From contig NC_071670.1 in assembly GCF_028554725.1 (NCBI RefSeq), positions 24,422,001 to 24,486,000 on the forward strand: a DNA stretch of 64,000 bases, read 5' to 3'. This stretch comes from Zeugodacus cucurbitae (lineage: Eukaryota > Arthropoda > Insecta > Diptera > Tephritidae). The position numbers and the translations under genes are program-made. The notes beneath the pieces are model-generated. The model was not told the DNA's origin. It saw only the letters and a list, made by a program, of their open reading frames with translations, and did no database searches. Position 1 is the first letter of the stretch, and the number at the start of each line of letters is the position of its first letter. Positions 9,510 to 21,200 of the stretch are shown piece by piece.

Positions 9510-11590
9510 ATCGACAAATAAAAACATAAAGAATGTTTATTCATAATCATTTATTTTGTATTTTATCACATTTAATATCAAAGTTCACATTCTAGAAAGT
9601 TGAATATTGACAAATAAAAACATAAAGAACATTTATTCATAATCATTTATTTTGTATTTTATCACATGTAAGATAAAAGTTCACTTTCCTGCAAGTTAAA
9701 TACCGACAAATAAAAACATAAAGAACATTTATTTATAATCATTTATTTTGTATTTTATCACATGTAAGATAAAAGTTCAAAATCACATGTAAGATAAAGA
9801 TTTATGATCAAGTTCACTTTCTTGCAAGTTAAATATCGACAAATAAAAACATAAAGAATGTTTACTCATAATCATTTATTTTGTATTTTTATCAGATTTA
9901 TGATCAAGTTCACATTCTTGCAAGTTGAATATTGACAAACAAAAACATAAAGAACATTTATTCATAATCATTTATTTTGTATTTTATCACATTTAAGATC
10001 AAAGTTCACTTTCTTGCAAGTTGTTTATCGACAAATAAAAACATAAAGAACATTTATTCATAATCATTTATTTTGTATTTTATCACATTTAAGATCAAAG
10101 TTCACTTTCTTGCAAGTTGTTTATCGACAACTGGAAACATAAAGAACATTTATTCATAATCATTTATTTTATATTTTATCAGATTTATGATCAAAGTTCA
10201 CTTTCTTGCAAGTTGAATATTAAAAATAAAAAGGTAAAGAATGTTTATTCATAATCATTTATTTTGTATTTTATCACATTTAATATCAAAGTTCACTTTC
10301 TTGCAAGTTGTTTATCGACAAATAAAAACATAAAAAACATTTATTCATAATCATTTATTTTGTATTTTATCACATTTAAGATCAAAGTTCACTTTCTTGC
10401 AAGTTGTTTATCGACAACTGGAAACATAAAGAACATTTATTCATAATCATTTATTTGACAAATAAAAACATAAAGAACATTTATTCATAATCATTTATTT
10501 TGTATTTTATCACATGTAAGATAAAAGTTCACTTTCCTGCAAGTTAAATACCGACAAATAAAAACATAAAGAATGTTTATTCATAATCATTTATTTTGTA
10601 TTGTATCACATGTAAGATAAAAGTTCACTTTCCTGCAAGTTAAATACCGACAAATAAAAACATAAAGAATGTTTATTCATAATCATTTATTTTGTATTTT
10701 ATCACATTTAATATCAAAGTTCACATTCTAGAAAGTTGAATATTGACAAATAAAAACATAAAGAACATTTATTCATAATCATTTATTTTGTATTTTATCA
10801 CATGTAAGATAAAAGTTCACTTTCCTGCAAGTTAAATACCGACAAATAAAAACATAAAGAACATTTATTCATAATCATTTATTTTGTATTTTATCACATG
10901 TAAGATAAAAGTTCAAAATCACATGTAAGATAAAGATTTATGATCAAGTTCACTTTCTTGCAAGTTAAATATCGACAAATAAAAACATAAAGAATGTTTA
11001 CTCATAATCATTTATTTTGTATTTTTATCAGATTTATGATCAAGTTCACATTCTTGCAAGTTGAATATTGACAAACAAAAACATAAAGAACATTTATTCA
11101 TAATCATTTATTTTGTATTTTATCACATTTAAGATCAAAGTTCACTTTCTTGCAAGTTGTTTATCGACAAATAAAAACATAAAGAACATTTATTCATAAT
11201 CATTTATTTTGTATTTTATCACATTTAAGATCAAAGTTCACTTTCTTGCAAGTTGTTTATCGACAACTGGAAACATAAAGAACATTTATTCATAATCATT
11301 TATTTTATATTTTATCAGATTTATGATCAAAGTTCACTTTCTTGCAAGTTGAATATTAAAAATAAAAAGGTAAAGAATGTTTATTCATAATCATTTATTT
11401 TGTATTTTATCACATTTAATATCAAAGTTCACTTTCTTGCAAGTTGTTTATCGACAAATAAAAACATAAAGAACATTTATTCATAATCATTTATTTTGTA
11501 TTTTATCACATTTAAGATCAAAGTTCACTTTCTTGCAAGTTGTTTATCGACAACTGGAAACATAAAGAACATTTATTCATAATCATTTAT
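9510..11590. repeat. 1136-bp tandem duplication inside array A
   Basis: About 9510-10455 recurs at about 10645-11590. Shared oddities are the abnormal junction GTTCAAAATCACATG (9775 and 10911), GACAAACAAAAAC, and TTAAAAATAAAAAGGTAAAG. The spacing of 1136 bases is roughly 12 monomers. Confidence 0.85.
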
Positions 11591-14500
11591 TTTATATTTT
11601 ATCAGATTTATGATCACAGTTCGCTTTCTTGCAAGTTGTTTATCGACAAATAAAGACATAATGAATGTTTATTCATAATCATTTATTTTGTATTTTATCA
11701 CATTTAAGATCAAAGTTCACTATCTTGAAAGTTAAATATCGACAAATAGAAACATAAAGAATGTTTATTCATAATCATTTATTTTGTATTTTTATTCATA
11801 ATCATTTATTTTGTATTTTATCACATGTAAGATAAAAGTTCACTTTCCTGCAAGTTAAATACCGACAAATAAAAACATAAAGAATGTTTATTCATAATCA
11901 TTTATTTTGTATTTTATCACATTTAATATCAAAGTTCACTTTCCTGCAAGTTAAATATCGACAAATAAAAACATAAAGAATGTTTATTCATAATCATTTA
12001 TTTTGTATTTTATCACATTTAATATCAAAGTTCACATTCTAGAAAGTTGAATATTGACAAATAAAAACATAAAGAACATTTATTCATAATCATTTATTTT
12101 GTATTTTATCACATGTAAGATAAAAGTTCACTTTCCTGCAAGTTAAATACCGACAAATAAAAACATAAAGAACATTTATTCATAATCATTTATTTTGTAT
12201 TTTATCACATGTAAGATAAAAGTTCACTTTCCCGCAAGTTAAATACCGACAAATAAAAACATAAAGAATGTTTATTCATAATCATTTATTTTGTATTTTA
12301 TCACATGTAAGATAAAAGTTCACTTTCCTGCAAGTTAAATATCGACAAATAAAAACATAAAGAATGTTTATTCATAATCATTTATTTTGTATTTTTATCA
12401 GATTTATGATCAAGTTCACATTCTTGTAAGTTGAATATTGACAAATAAAAACATAAAGAACATTTATTCATAATCATTTATTTTGTATTTTATCACATGT
12501 AAGATAAAAGTTCACTTTCCTGCAAGTTAAATACCGACAAATAAAAACATAAAGAATGTTTATTCATAATCATTTATTTTGTATTGTATCACATGTAAGA
12601 TAAAAGTTCACTTTCCTGCAAGTTAAATACCGACAAATAAAAACATAAAGAATGTTTATTCATAATCATTTATTTTGTATTTTATCACATTTAATATCAA
12701 AGTTCACTTTCCTGCAAGTTAAATATCGACAAATAGAAACATAAAGAATGTTTATTCATAATCATTTATTTTGTATTTTATCACATTTAATATCAAAGTT
12801 CACTTTCCTGCAAGTTGAATATTGACAAATAAAAACATAAAGAACATTTATTCATAATCATTTATTTTGTATTTTATCACATTTAAGATCAAAGTTCCTT
12901 TTCTTGCAAGTTGAATATCGACAAATAAAAGCATAATGAATGTTTATTCATAATCATTTATTTTGTATTTTTATTCATAATCATTTATTTTGTATTTTAT
13001 CACATGAAAGTTAAAAGTTCACTTTCTTGCAAGTTGTTTATCGACAAATAAAAACATAAAGAATGTTTATTCATAATCATTTATTTTGTATTTTATCACA
13101 TTTAAGATCAAAGTTCACTTTCTTGCAAGTAGTTGTTTATCGACAAATAAAAACATAAAGAATGTTTATTCATAATCATTTATTTTGTATTTTTATCAGA
13201 TTTATGATCAAGTTCACATTCTTGCAAGTTGAATATTGACAAATAAAAACATAAAGAGCATTTATTCATAATCATTTATTTTGTATTTTATCACATTTAA
13301 GATCAAAGTTCACTTTCTTGCAAGTTGTTTATCGACAAATAAAAACATAAAGAATGTTTATTCATAATCATTTATTTTGTATTTTTATCAGATTTATGAT
13401 CAAGTTCAATTTCTTGCAAGTTAAATATCCACAAATAAGAACATAAAGAATGTTTACTCATAATCATTTATTTTGTATTTTTATCAGATTTATGATCAAG
13501 TTCAAATTCTTGCAAGTTGAATATTGACAAATAAAAACATAAAGAACATTTATTCATAATCATTTATTTTATATTTTATCACATTTAAGATCAAAGTTCG
13601 CTTTCTTGCAAGTTGTTTATCGACAACTGGAAACATAAAGAACATTTATTCATAATCATTTATTTCATATTTTATCAGATTTAAGATAAAAGTTCACTTT
13701 CGTGCAAGTTGAATATCGACAAATAAAAACATAAAGAACATAATTTCATAATCATTTATTTCGTATTTTATCACATTTAAGATCAAAGTTCACTTTCTTG
13801 CGAGTTGAATATTACAAATAAAAACATAAAGAACATTTATTCATAATCATTAATTTTGTGTTTTTATCAGATTTAAGATCAAAGTTCACATTCTTGCAAG
13901 TTGAATATTGACAAATAAAAACATAAAGAACATAAATTCATAATCATTTATTTCGTATTTTATCACATTTAAGATCAAAGTTCACTTTCTTGCAAGTTGT
14001 TTATCGACAAATAGAAACATAAGGAATGTTTATTCATAATCATTTATTTTGTATTTTTATCACATTTAAGATCAAAGTTCACTTTCTTGCAAGTTGTGTA
14101 TCGACAAATAAAAACATAAAGAACATTTATTCATAATCATTTATTTTGTATTTTATCACATGTAAGATAAAAGCTCACTTTCCTGCAAGTTAAATATCGA
14201 CAAATAAAAATATAAAGAATGTTTATTCCTAATCATTTATTTTGTATTTTATCACATTTAATATCAAAGTTCACTTTCCTGCAAGTTAAATATCGACAAA
14301 TAAAAACATAAAGAATGTTTATTCATAATCATTTATTTTGTATTTTATCACATTTAATATCAAAGTTCACTTTCTTGCAAGTTGTTTATGGACAAATAGA
14401 AACATAAAGAATGTTTATTCATAATCATTTATTTTGTATTTTTATCAGATTTATGATCAAGTTCACATTCTTGCAAGTTGAATATTGACAAATAAAAACA

Positions 14501-15220
14501 TAAAGAACATTTATTCATAATCATTTATTTTGTATTTTATCACATTTAAGATCAAAGTTCACTTTCTTGCAAGTTGTTTATCGACAAATAGAAACATAAA
14601 GAATGTTAATTCATATTCATTTATTTTGTATTTTTATCAGATTTATGATCAAGTTCACTTTCTTGCAAGTTAAATATCGACAAATAAAAACATAAAGAAT
14701 GTTTACTCATAATCATTTATTTTGTATTTTTATCAGATTTATGATCAAGTTCACATTCTTGCAAGTTGAACATTGACAAATAAAAACATAAAGAACATTT
14801 ATTCATAATCATTTATTTTGTATTTTATCACATGTAAGATAAAAGTTCACTTTCCCGCAAGTTAAATACCGACAAATAAAAACATAAAGAATGTTTATTC
14901 ATAATCATTTATTTTGTATTTTATCACATTTAATATCAAAGTTCACTTTCTTGCAAGTTGTTTATCGACAAATAGAAACATAAAGAATGTTTATTCATAA
15001 TCATTTATTTTGTATTTTTATCAGATTTATGATCAAGTTCACATTCTTGCAAGTTGAATATTGACAAATAAGAACATAAAGAACATTTATTCATAATCAT
15101 TTATTTTATATTTTATCACATTTAAGATCAAAGTTCGCTTTCTTGAAAGTTGTTTATCGACAACTGGAAACATAAAGAACATTTATTCATAATCACTTAT
15201 TTCATATTTTATCAGATTTA

Positions 15221-15299
15221 AGATAAAAGTTCACTTTCGTGCAAGTTGTTATGTTTTTATTTGTCGGCATTTAACTTGCAGGAAAGTGAACTTTTATCT
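15221..15299. repeat. Inverted monomer hairpin (2 of 6)
   Basis: Same structure as at 8850: arms 15221-15247 and 15273-15299. It ends 40 bases before the 5' LTR of copy 2. Confidence 0.9.
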
Positions 15300-15334
15300 T
15301 ACATGTGATAAAATAAAAACATAAAGAACATTTA

Positions 15335-15339
15335 TTCAT
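15335..15339. repeat. Target-site duplication, left (TTCAT)
   Basis: TTCAT directly before the 5' LTR matches TTCAT directly after the 3' LTR (24632-24636). Five-base duplications are usual for BEL/Pao. Confidence 0.9.
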
Positions 15340-15680
15340 TGGCTAAATGAGTCAAAACGAAAAACACACTCATATCATTTCACCACACTACATCCACCTC
15401 ATCACGCCAGAGAACACTACACGTTAACACACACACACACCCATACATCAAAACACGATGACAGCATACAAACTTTAACAAAAAGGAATAGAAAGGATAG
15501 CACTTCACCTTTCTTTTCGATAACGTCGTTCGCATCGCACCTCCGTGTTCGCAGCATCCCGGTTTTCCGATATTTGGCACCCGCTTATATGTTTCAACAT
15601 TTAACATCCATTTTTTAATACAACCATTTTTGTAAACTAAAATCACTAACGATACATACATTTATCATAACGTTGTTCAA

Positions 15681-15688
15681 TATAAATA
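15681..15688 (+). promoter_or_regulatory. TATA box of the LTR promoter
   Basis: TATAAATA in the middle of the LTR; transcription would start around 15710-15715. The start site is inferred by spacing only. Confidence 0.55.
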
Positions 15689-15729
15689 CATAAATAATTC
15701 GTGAATTATTGTGTAATATTATTAAATTC

Positions 15730-15735
15730 AATAAA
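15730..15735 (+). terminator. Polyadenylation signal in 5' LTR, copy 2
   Basis: AATAAA about 45 bases after the TATA box, hence probably inside R. A GT/T-rich stretch follows at 15761-15780. In the 5' LTR its use would have to be suppressed for full-length RNA. Confidence 0.5.
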
Positions 15736-15816
15736 TATTTATAACGTTTATTCCGAAACAAGTGCGTTTCTTTCTTCCTTTAAAAAAAAGGGATTCGATA
15801 ATCAAAAGTGAACATC

Positions 15817-15825
15817 AAGGTGAGT
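15817..15825 (+). promoter_or_regulatory. Consensus 5' splice donor at the LTR end
   Basis: AAG|GTGAGT, a perfect metazoan donor, with the exon ending at 15819. A transcript starting in the LTR would have this as an early donor, giving a short ATG-free leader exon that could join the acceptor before ORF2 (23451) or one before gag (17884). Confidence 0.6.
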
Positions 15826-15834
15826 TTTTGTACA

Positions 15835-15852
15835 TGGTCCTTCGAGCCGGAT
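15835..15852 (+). other. Primer binding site, tRNA-Tyr type
   Basis: TGGTCCTTCGAGCCGGAT starts immediately after the LTR. It is complementary to the 3' end of eukaryotic tRNA-Tyr including CCA (tRNA ...CCGGCUCGAAGGACCA, from general knowledge), an 18-base match. Confidence 0.8.
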
Positions 15853-17842
15853 AGAAAGGCACTGTGGCTAAATAAATATAAAAAAATTAATATACATATA
15901 TGTGAAAAAGTGTTTAATAAAATAATAAAAATTATACAAGTGACAAACAAAATCAAACAAAAAAGAAAACCAAACAACAAAATTGTGCCAAAAACCGGTT
16001 TCGCGAAACAGCAAGTGCAGTGACCTATATTATTTTAGGTACATACAGTATGTACATATGTATATAGTATACACTGTGCTACAAAAAGGTACAGATATAA
16101 ATAAAATAAAATATTTACCAAATAAAGAAATGTGCAGTGCAAATATTCAAAACATACATATTTAAATATAACTAAATTTTATAAAAACAAAAAAAATAAT
16201 AATAAATAAAATAAAAAAAAAATTAAAAAAATAATTAAAATCTGTTAAGTAATATTGTTTTGCGACCTTTTACATACAAATACAAAACAACAAAAATATA
16301 ATAAAAATACATATATGTTTAATACTGTGAAAAAAACAAACAAAAAAATTACATAGATGTTAAACAAAATAAAATTCAAACGCGCGCGAAACTAAAATTT
16401 AAAACAGAAATCGGGCGCGTTCTAACTATAAAATTAAAACTATAAAAACTGCAAAAATTTAAAATATAAATCGGGCGCGAAATAATTAGAAAAATATAAT
16501 CACACAATAAAGCAACGAAGTCATATTGAAACAATCTACAAAGGAGGAAACGGGAGCAAGAGGACACTAAACAAAGGAGGAAATTAGGAAAGAACATTAA
16601 ACACAGGAGGAAATTGGAGTAGAGGATCACTAAACACAGGAGGAAACTAAAACAAAAGCAGGGGATAATAACTACAAAATTATCCAATTTTACATACGTA
16701 TTCTCCCAAAAACCCCTTGAGGCGAGACAAAGTAAGTCCTTTCCATTTTTGTTAACATATGTAAATATGTATGATATCAAACGGTTTTATCAGATATAAA
16801 ACCAATATAATCCGCTTGAACGATTCCAAAACGGGAATAAAAAACAGTTTGCTAAAATATATAATCAATATATTTATATAAAAACATAAGGTAATCATTT
16901 CCGGCCTTATATGCTTACCCTTGTGTACACAAACACACCTATAGAAAATAGAAAACCAACAAATTATATTCAAGTATTTACTTGCAAAACTTTCAAGCAA
17001 TACCCCTTCTGTTTTTCCAAACAGTAAGCAGGATTGCATAAAATAGGTAAGCAAAAGGCACACAAAATCCATAGCAAAGAGAACAATTTCAAACATACAT
17101 ATTTACATATTCACTTATCAAAACCATAAGTCTAATATACATAAAGGCAAGAAACATAACTTAGTACTTACTAATACAAATAAACAAACATTCAAACACA
17201 AATTATTATATTGAAACATATTAACTCATATATCCACATGTGCAGAGGTTAATCACCTTCACATTTTCACATTTCTTTTCTCGCTCTCTTCTTATCGCGC
17301 TAATATAAGTATACATATCTACACAAACAGATACACGGTATTCATTTGCATACGCGGTAATGCACCCTACATCCGGGTATATGCAAATATAAAAATCTTA
17401 ATAAATCAAAAAAAAAAAAAAGCGAGCATATAATTTTTTCTAAAAAAAAAATAAAAAAAAAAAAAAAAAAAAACGGTTAAAATACAAAATACACGTATAA
17501 GCTGGTAAGAGTATTATAATATATAAGTACATATATAAACAATTTAAGTCCGTATAGGCAAATATTATTACAACAATACCCCTTGTTCTTTGTACTACAA
17601 AAACAAGCAGGATTGTATACCAACCAATTCAGCATATCATATGCACATAAATAGGCACATAGCGTGCACACATATGTACAAAGGTTACTGACCTTCTTTA
17701 CCACTTTTACGAGCGCTAATATACAAGGACATACGGATAACTCCGTAATATATAATATAAATATAAAATCGCAAGTAAATACAAACGTGCGGTCAACAAA
17801 AACGATTAACGCGTATTTTAGCAAATTTAATAATTTTAATAA
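15853..17842 (+). other. Retrotransposon 5' leader, copy 2
   Basis: About 2 kb of AT-rich sequence with no convincing coding region. The apparent + strand frames at 15808-16023 and 15983-16165 begin with GTG or TTG and show no domain. It includes a self-complementary TATGTACATATG-like stretch near 16049-16075, the GGAGGAAA repeats (16543-16646), the diverged internal duplication and long A runs near 17409-17473. Differences from copy 1 are few single bases. Confidence 0.75.
16543..16646 (+). repeat. Four GGAGGAAA repeats in leader, copy 2
   Basis: Same purine-rich array as at 248-351, at 16543, 16576, 16606 and 16639, unchanged between copies. Confidence 0.8.
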
Positions 17843-18211
17843 CTCTTATTTCCAAAAAGAGTTTCGGTTTTCGAGATTTATCAGTTAACACAAAACACAC
17901 CTGCAGAAGCTACACGCTCAAAGCAGAGTGTAAAACAAAAAAGATCAAAAGATCCTTTACTATCAAGATTCATCACTGAAAGTGATACTTTTATAAACTA
18001 TTGCACGCAATTCAAAGCTTCCCCTATTGCTGACACCACGGAATCGGTTTTAAAAGTAAAACTCGAAAGTGTCCACGAAATATGGGCACGCCTTCTGGCA
18101 GCGTACGATACAGTAATTGATGCTGACGACGCTGAACTCCCAGAAAACATAAAAGCTTCGGCGACAGCCAAATTAAATAATTGCCGTGGTCATAAAGAAA
18201 TAATAAAGGGA
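17843..18211 (+). other. ATG-less N-terminal extension of Gag, copy 2
   Basis: Same open, ATG-free 123-codon extension as in copy 1, preceded by TAA at 17840-17842. Conservation of Gag-like sequence without a start codon in both copies indicates it is normally reached by splicing or non-AUG initiation. Confidence 0.7.
17857..17884 (+). promoter_or_regulatory. Candidate 3' splice site before gag, copy 2
   Basis: A TTTCGGTTTTCGAGATTT run then ATCAG ending at 17884, with a TAATAAC branch-like motif about 45 bases upstream. Using it would place the next codon (TTA) in the gag frame at phase 0. No upstream exon with a matching ATG was found among the donors I checked. Confidence 0.35.
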
Positions 18212-21200
18212 ATGATAAGCGAACAGTTAAATGTATTAAGGCCAAATAGCGCCACTACTCCCCCTCCCAGAGAAGTCACAACAACAAAAGAAGACCTAGA
18301 TAAAGGCATGTATCTAAATGTACCAACTTGTGATACTGAAGTTTTTACTGGATGTTATGAACAATGGCCGTCCTTCCGGGACATGTTCACAGCCCTTTAC
18401 ATAAACCATCCTAGACTTGCAGAAGCACAAAAGCTATTCCAACTAAGGTACAAGACACAAGGGGAAGCAGGCATTATCGTCAAGCAATTCGATGTAAATG
18501 GCGACAATTTTAAGCTGGCTTGGGATGCACTAGTTCAAAGATATGAAAATAAAAGGGTAATGATAGAAAACCCTATAAAAACTATATTACATTATCCAAA
18601 AATTAAACAAGAATCCAGCCAGGAATATCAAAAATTTTACTCGACAGTGACTAATTGCCTGTCAGTGTTAAAAACACAAAATTCTCCCGTAGAATATTGG
18701 GACCATATGATAGTAACTATCTGTACAGAAAAACTCCCTCAGGCTGCGGTACTACGATGGGAGCAATCACTTGACGATAGAAGAGTAATGCCCACTTGGG
18801 AGCAAATGAAGAAATTCCTCGCTGCTCAGTACGAGATAGCTGAGCGAATGGGCAGCCAAAATATGAATATATCAAGTCATCAAAATGAGTCGAGTAAAAC
18901 CTCGTTTAAGCCTCAAGCCAGCAATAATATGCAATATAATAGACCTGTCAATAAAAGTCACACATTCGTTTCAAATCAAAATAATCAACGGCAATCGTTG
19001 TGTGACCTCTGTAAAGAAGGTCATAAATTAAGATCTTGCGAGATATTCAAAAAATTACCCGTTTCAGATAGAAACAATGTTGTCCGTCAACATAGACTTT
19101 GCATAAACTGTCTGTCGAATAATCATATGACAAAAGACTGTGAAAGCAAATTCAATTGTGTATATTGTCAACGAAGACACCACTCACTGCTTCACATTAC
19201 TAATTTTCAAAATATGAAGCAAAATAAGTTTAATAAAACCACGGGGTTAGTCGCTACGACCACATCAAATAATCCCGAAATATCAAATCCCGAAAAAAGG
19301 GAAGAACAACCATCATGCTCTAAAGCAGCAAAAATTCAAGCGCTTCATTCAGAAAATGAAAGCAAAATTCTTTTACCCACTGCGGTCATCACCATTGAAC
19401 ATAAAGGTGATTTATTCAAACTAAGAGCACTAATAGATCAAGGCTCTCAAAGATCCTTTATATCTTCAAAGGTTCAAAATCGGCTCAAACTGCCAATAAA
19501 ACATTCTAACTTTCAAATCTCGGGAATGGGCGGGAGCATTATTCAAAATTCCAACAAAATATGCCCAATCACCATAGTATCTCCAAGTGCGGATATTAGA
19601 ATAGATGCGCAAGCCATCGTTCTACCGCAACTTACAAATTTGCTTCCAAACTATGAAGTTAATAAAAAACACTGGGAAAAATGCTCACATCTCAAGTTAG
19701 CAGATCCCAACTGTCATACCCCATCCCAAATCGACATATTATTAGGCAGTGACTTAATACCTCAAATAATTCTTGAAGGTATTGAGAAAATCTCCAATAA
19801 ATTGTTAGCCCAAAATACAATCTTTGGGTGGATTATAAGTGGCCAAGTCACTGAAAAAATAAATTCTTTCACAACACAAGTGGAAAACATCACAAACGAA
19901 TATTTAAATAACCAACTTAAAAAATTCTGGGAAGTAGAAGAATTACCTCAAATCACTCAACTTTCAGAAGAAGACCAGGCATGCGAAGCCTACTACAAGT
20001 CCACAACAACAAGAAACGAACATGGTCGTTATGTTGTGCGACTCCCATTCAAACCTACTTTTCCAGAAACCACAGCTCTTGGCCACTCTAGAATATCAGC
20101 AGTCCAGCATTTCCTAAGCATGGAAAAAAGCCTGATAAAGAAAAGTGAGCTTAAATCAGCATATGATAATGTGATGGAGGAATATCTTGACCTCAATCAT
20201 ATGGAAGAGACTGTACCATATGAGAAAATTTCCAAAGGTAGATATTTGTCTTTTTACCTTCCACATCATGGGGTAATAAGACCAGATAAAATCACAACGA
20301 AAGTACGAGTGGTTTTCAATGCCTCAAAATGTACGAGCTCAGGCAAATCACTCAATGACGTACTATACACAGGGCCAACATTACAACCTGACCTCATGTT
20401 GCTAATACTAAATTGGCGCATGTTTAAATACGTTTTTAACGGAGACGTTGAAAAAATGTACAGGCAAATTATGGTACATGAAGATGACCAAGATTTCCAA
20501 CGCATAGTCTTCCGCAATTCAATTAATAGTCCAATTAGCGACTACAAACTTAAAACAGTTACCTTTGGCATCAATTGCGCACCTTATTTAGCCATTAGGA
20601 CATTACATGAAGTTGCAAAAACATGCGAAACTAATTTGCCCCTAGCATCTTCTGTGTTGCAAACACAAACATACGTGGACGACATACTATCAGGTAGCCA
20701 CAGTATCCCATTAGCGAGCGAATCACTATCTCAAGTGATCAAAGCTTTTAATTCAGCAGGGTTTCCCCTCAAGAAAATTACATCAAACCACCCCGAAATA
20801 ATAAAAGATATAAAAAAGGAAGACTTATTAGATACAGACTTCCTTAAGTTTGAAAAGGCTAGTACAACAAAAACACTAGGGATTCAATGGAATGCGATAA
20901 CAGATCAATTCTCATATACAATTGAGTCAATATCTGCAACGTCCGCCATAACCAAACGCCAAATACTTTCCTCGGTGGCAAAACTTTTCGACCCCGCAGG
21001 ATGGCTTTCGCCAATAATGATTCAAGCCAAAATCCTCATTCAAGAATTGTGGCAAGATGGCACTGAATGGGATGAACAGGTAAAACCTATACGCTTAACA
21101 AAATGGGTTCAATTTGCTAACAACTTACACACTATATCAGAAATTCGAATCCCTCGATGGGTAAACTTCAGCCCTGACATTAATGTAGAATTACACGGTT

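Larger units (their letters stand above)
8335..15339. repeat. Satellite array A, ~96-bp monomer
   Basis: About 73 head-to-tail monomers. Neighbouring ATTTTGTATT landmarks at 9361 and 9457 give a 96-base period. Each monomer holds ATTCATAATCATTTATTTTG, TTATCAC or TTATCAG, a variable AAGATC/AATATC/ATGATC/AAGATAA segment, AAGTTCACTTTC-like sequence, TGCAAGTT and GACAAATAAAAACATAAAGA. Variants of these segments define subfamilies. Truncated monomers occur, for example near 9775-9800 and 10441-10460. No gene is visible. Confidence 0.97.
15069..15339. repeat. 5' flank of copy 2 and join of the 16.3-kb duplication
   Basis: Up to about 15068 array A follows the downstream flank of copy 2 (resembling sequence up to 31753). 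From there it instead matches about 39950-40214, the block that leads into the empty insertion site. The switch is in monomer register, as expected for unequal crossing-over between satellite monomers. Confidence 0.75.
15340..15834 (+). repeat. 5' LTR, copy 2 (495 bp)
   Basis: TGGCTAAATG...TTTTTGTACA. It holds the promoter (TATAAATA at 15681), the polyadenylation signal (15730) and a consensus splice donor 15 bases before its end. U3 is long (about 370 bp); R is probably short, about 15712-15755, by inference. Confidence 0.95.

Noticed and set aside
15808..16165. Small + strand frames starting in the LTR and leader of copy 2
   Set aside because: They start at GTG and TTG, overlap the primer binding site, and are Lys/Ile/Asn-rich as expected of AT-rich non-coding DNA.
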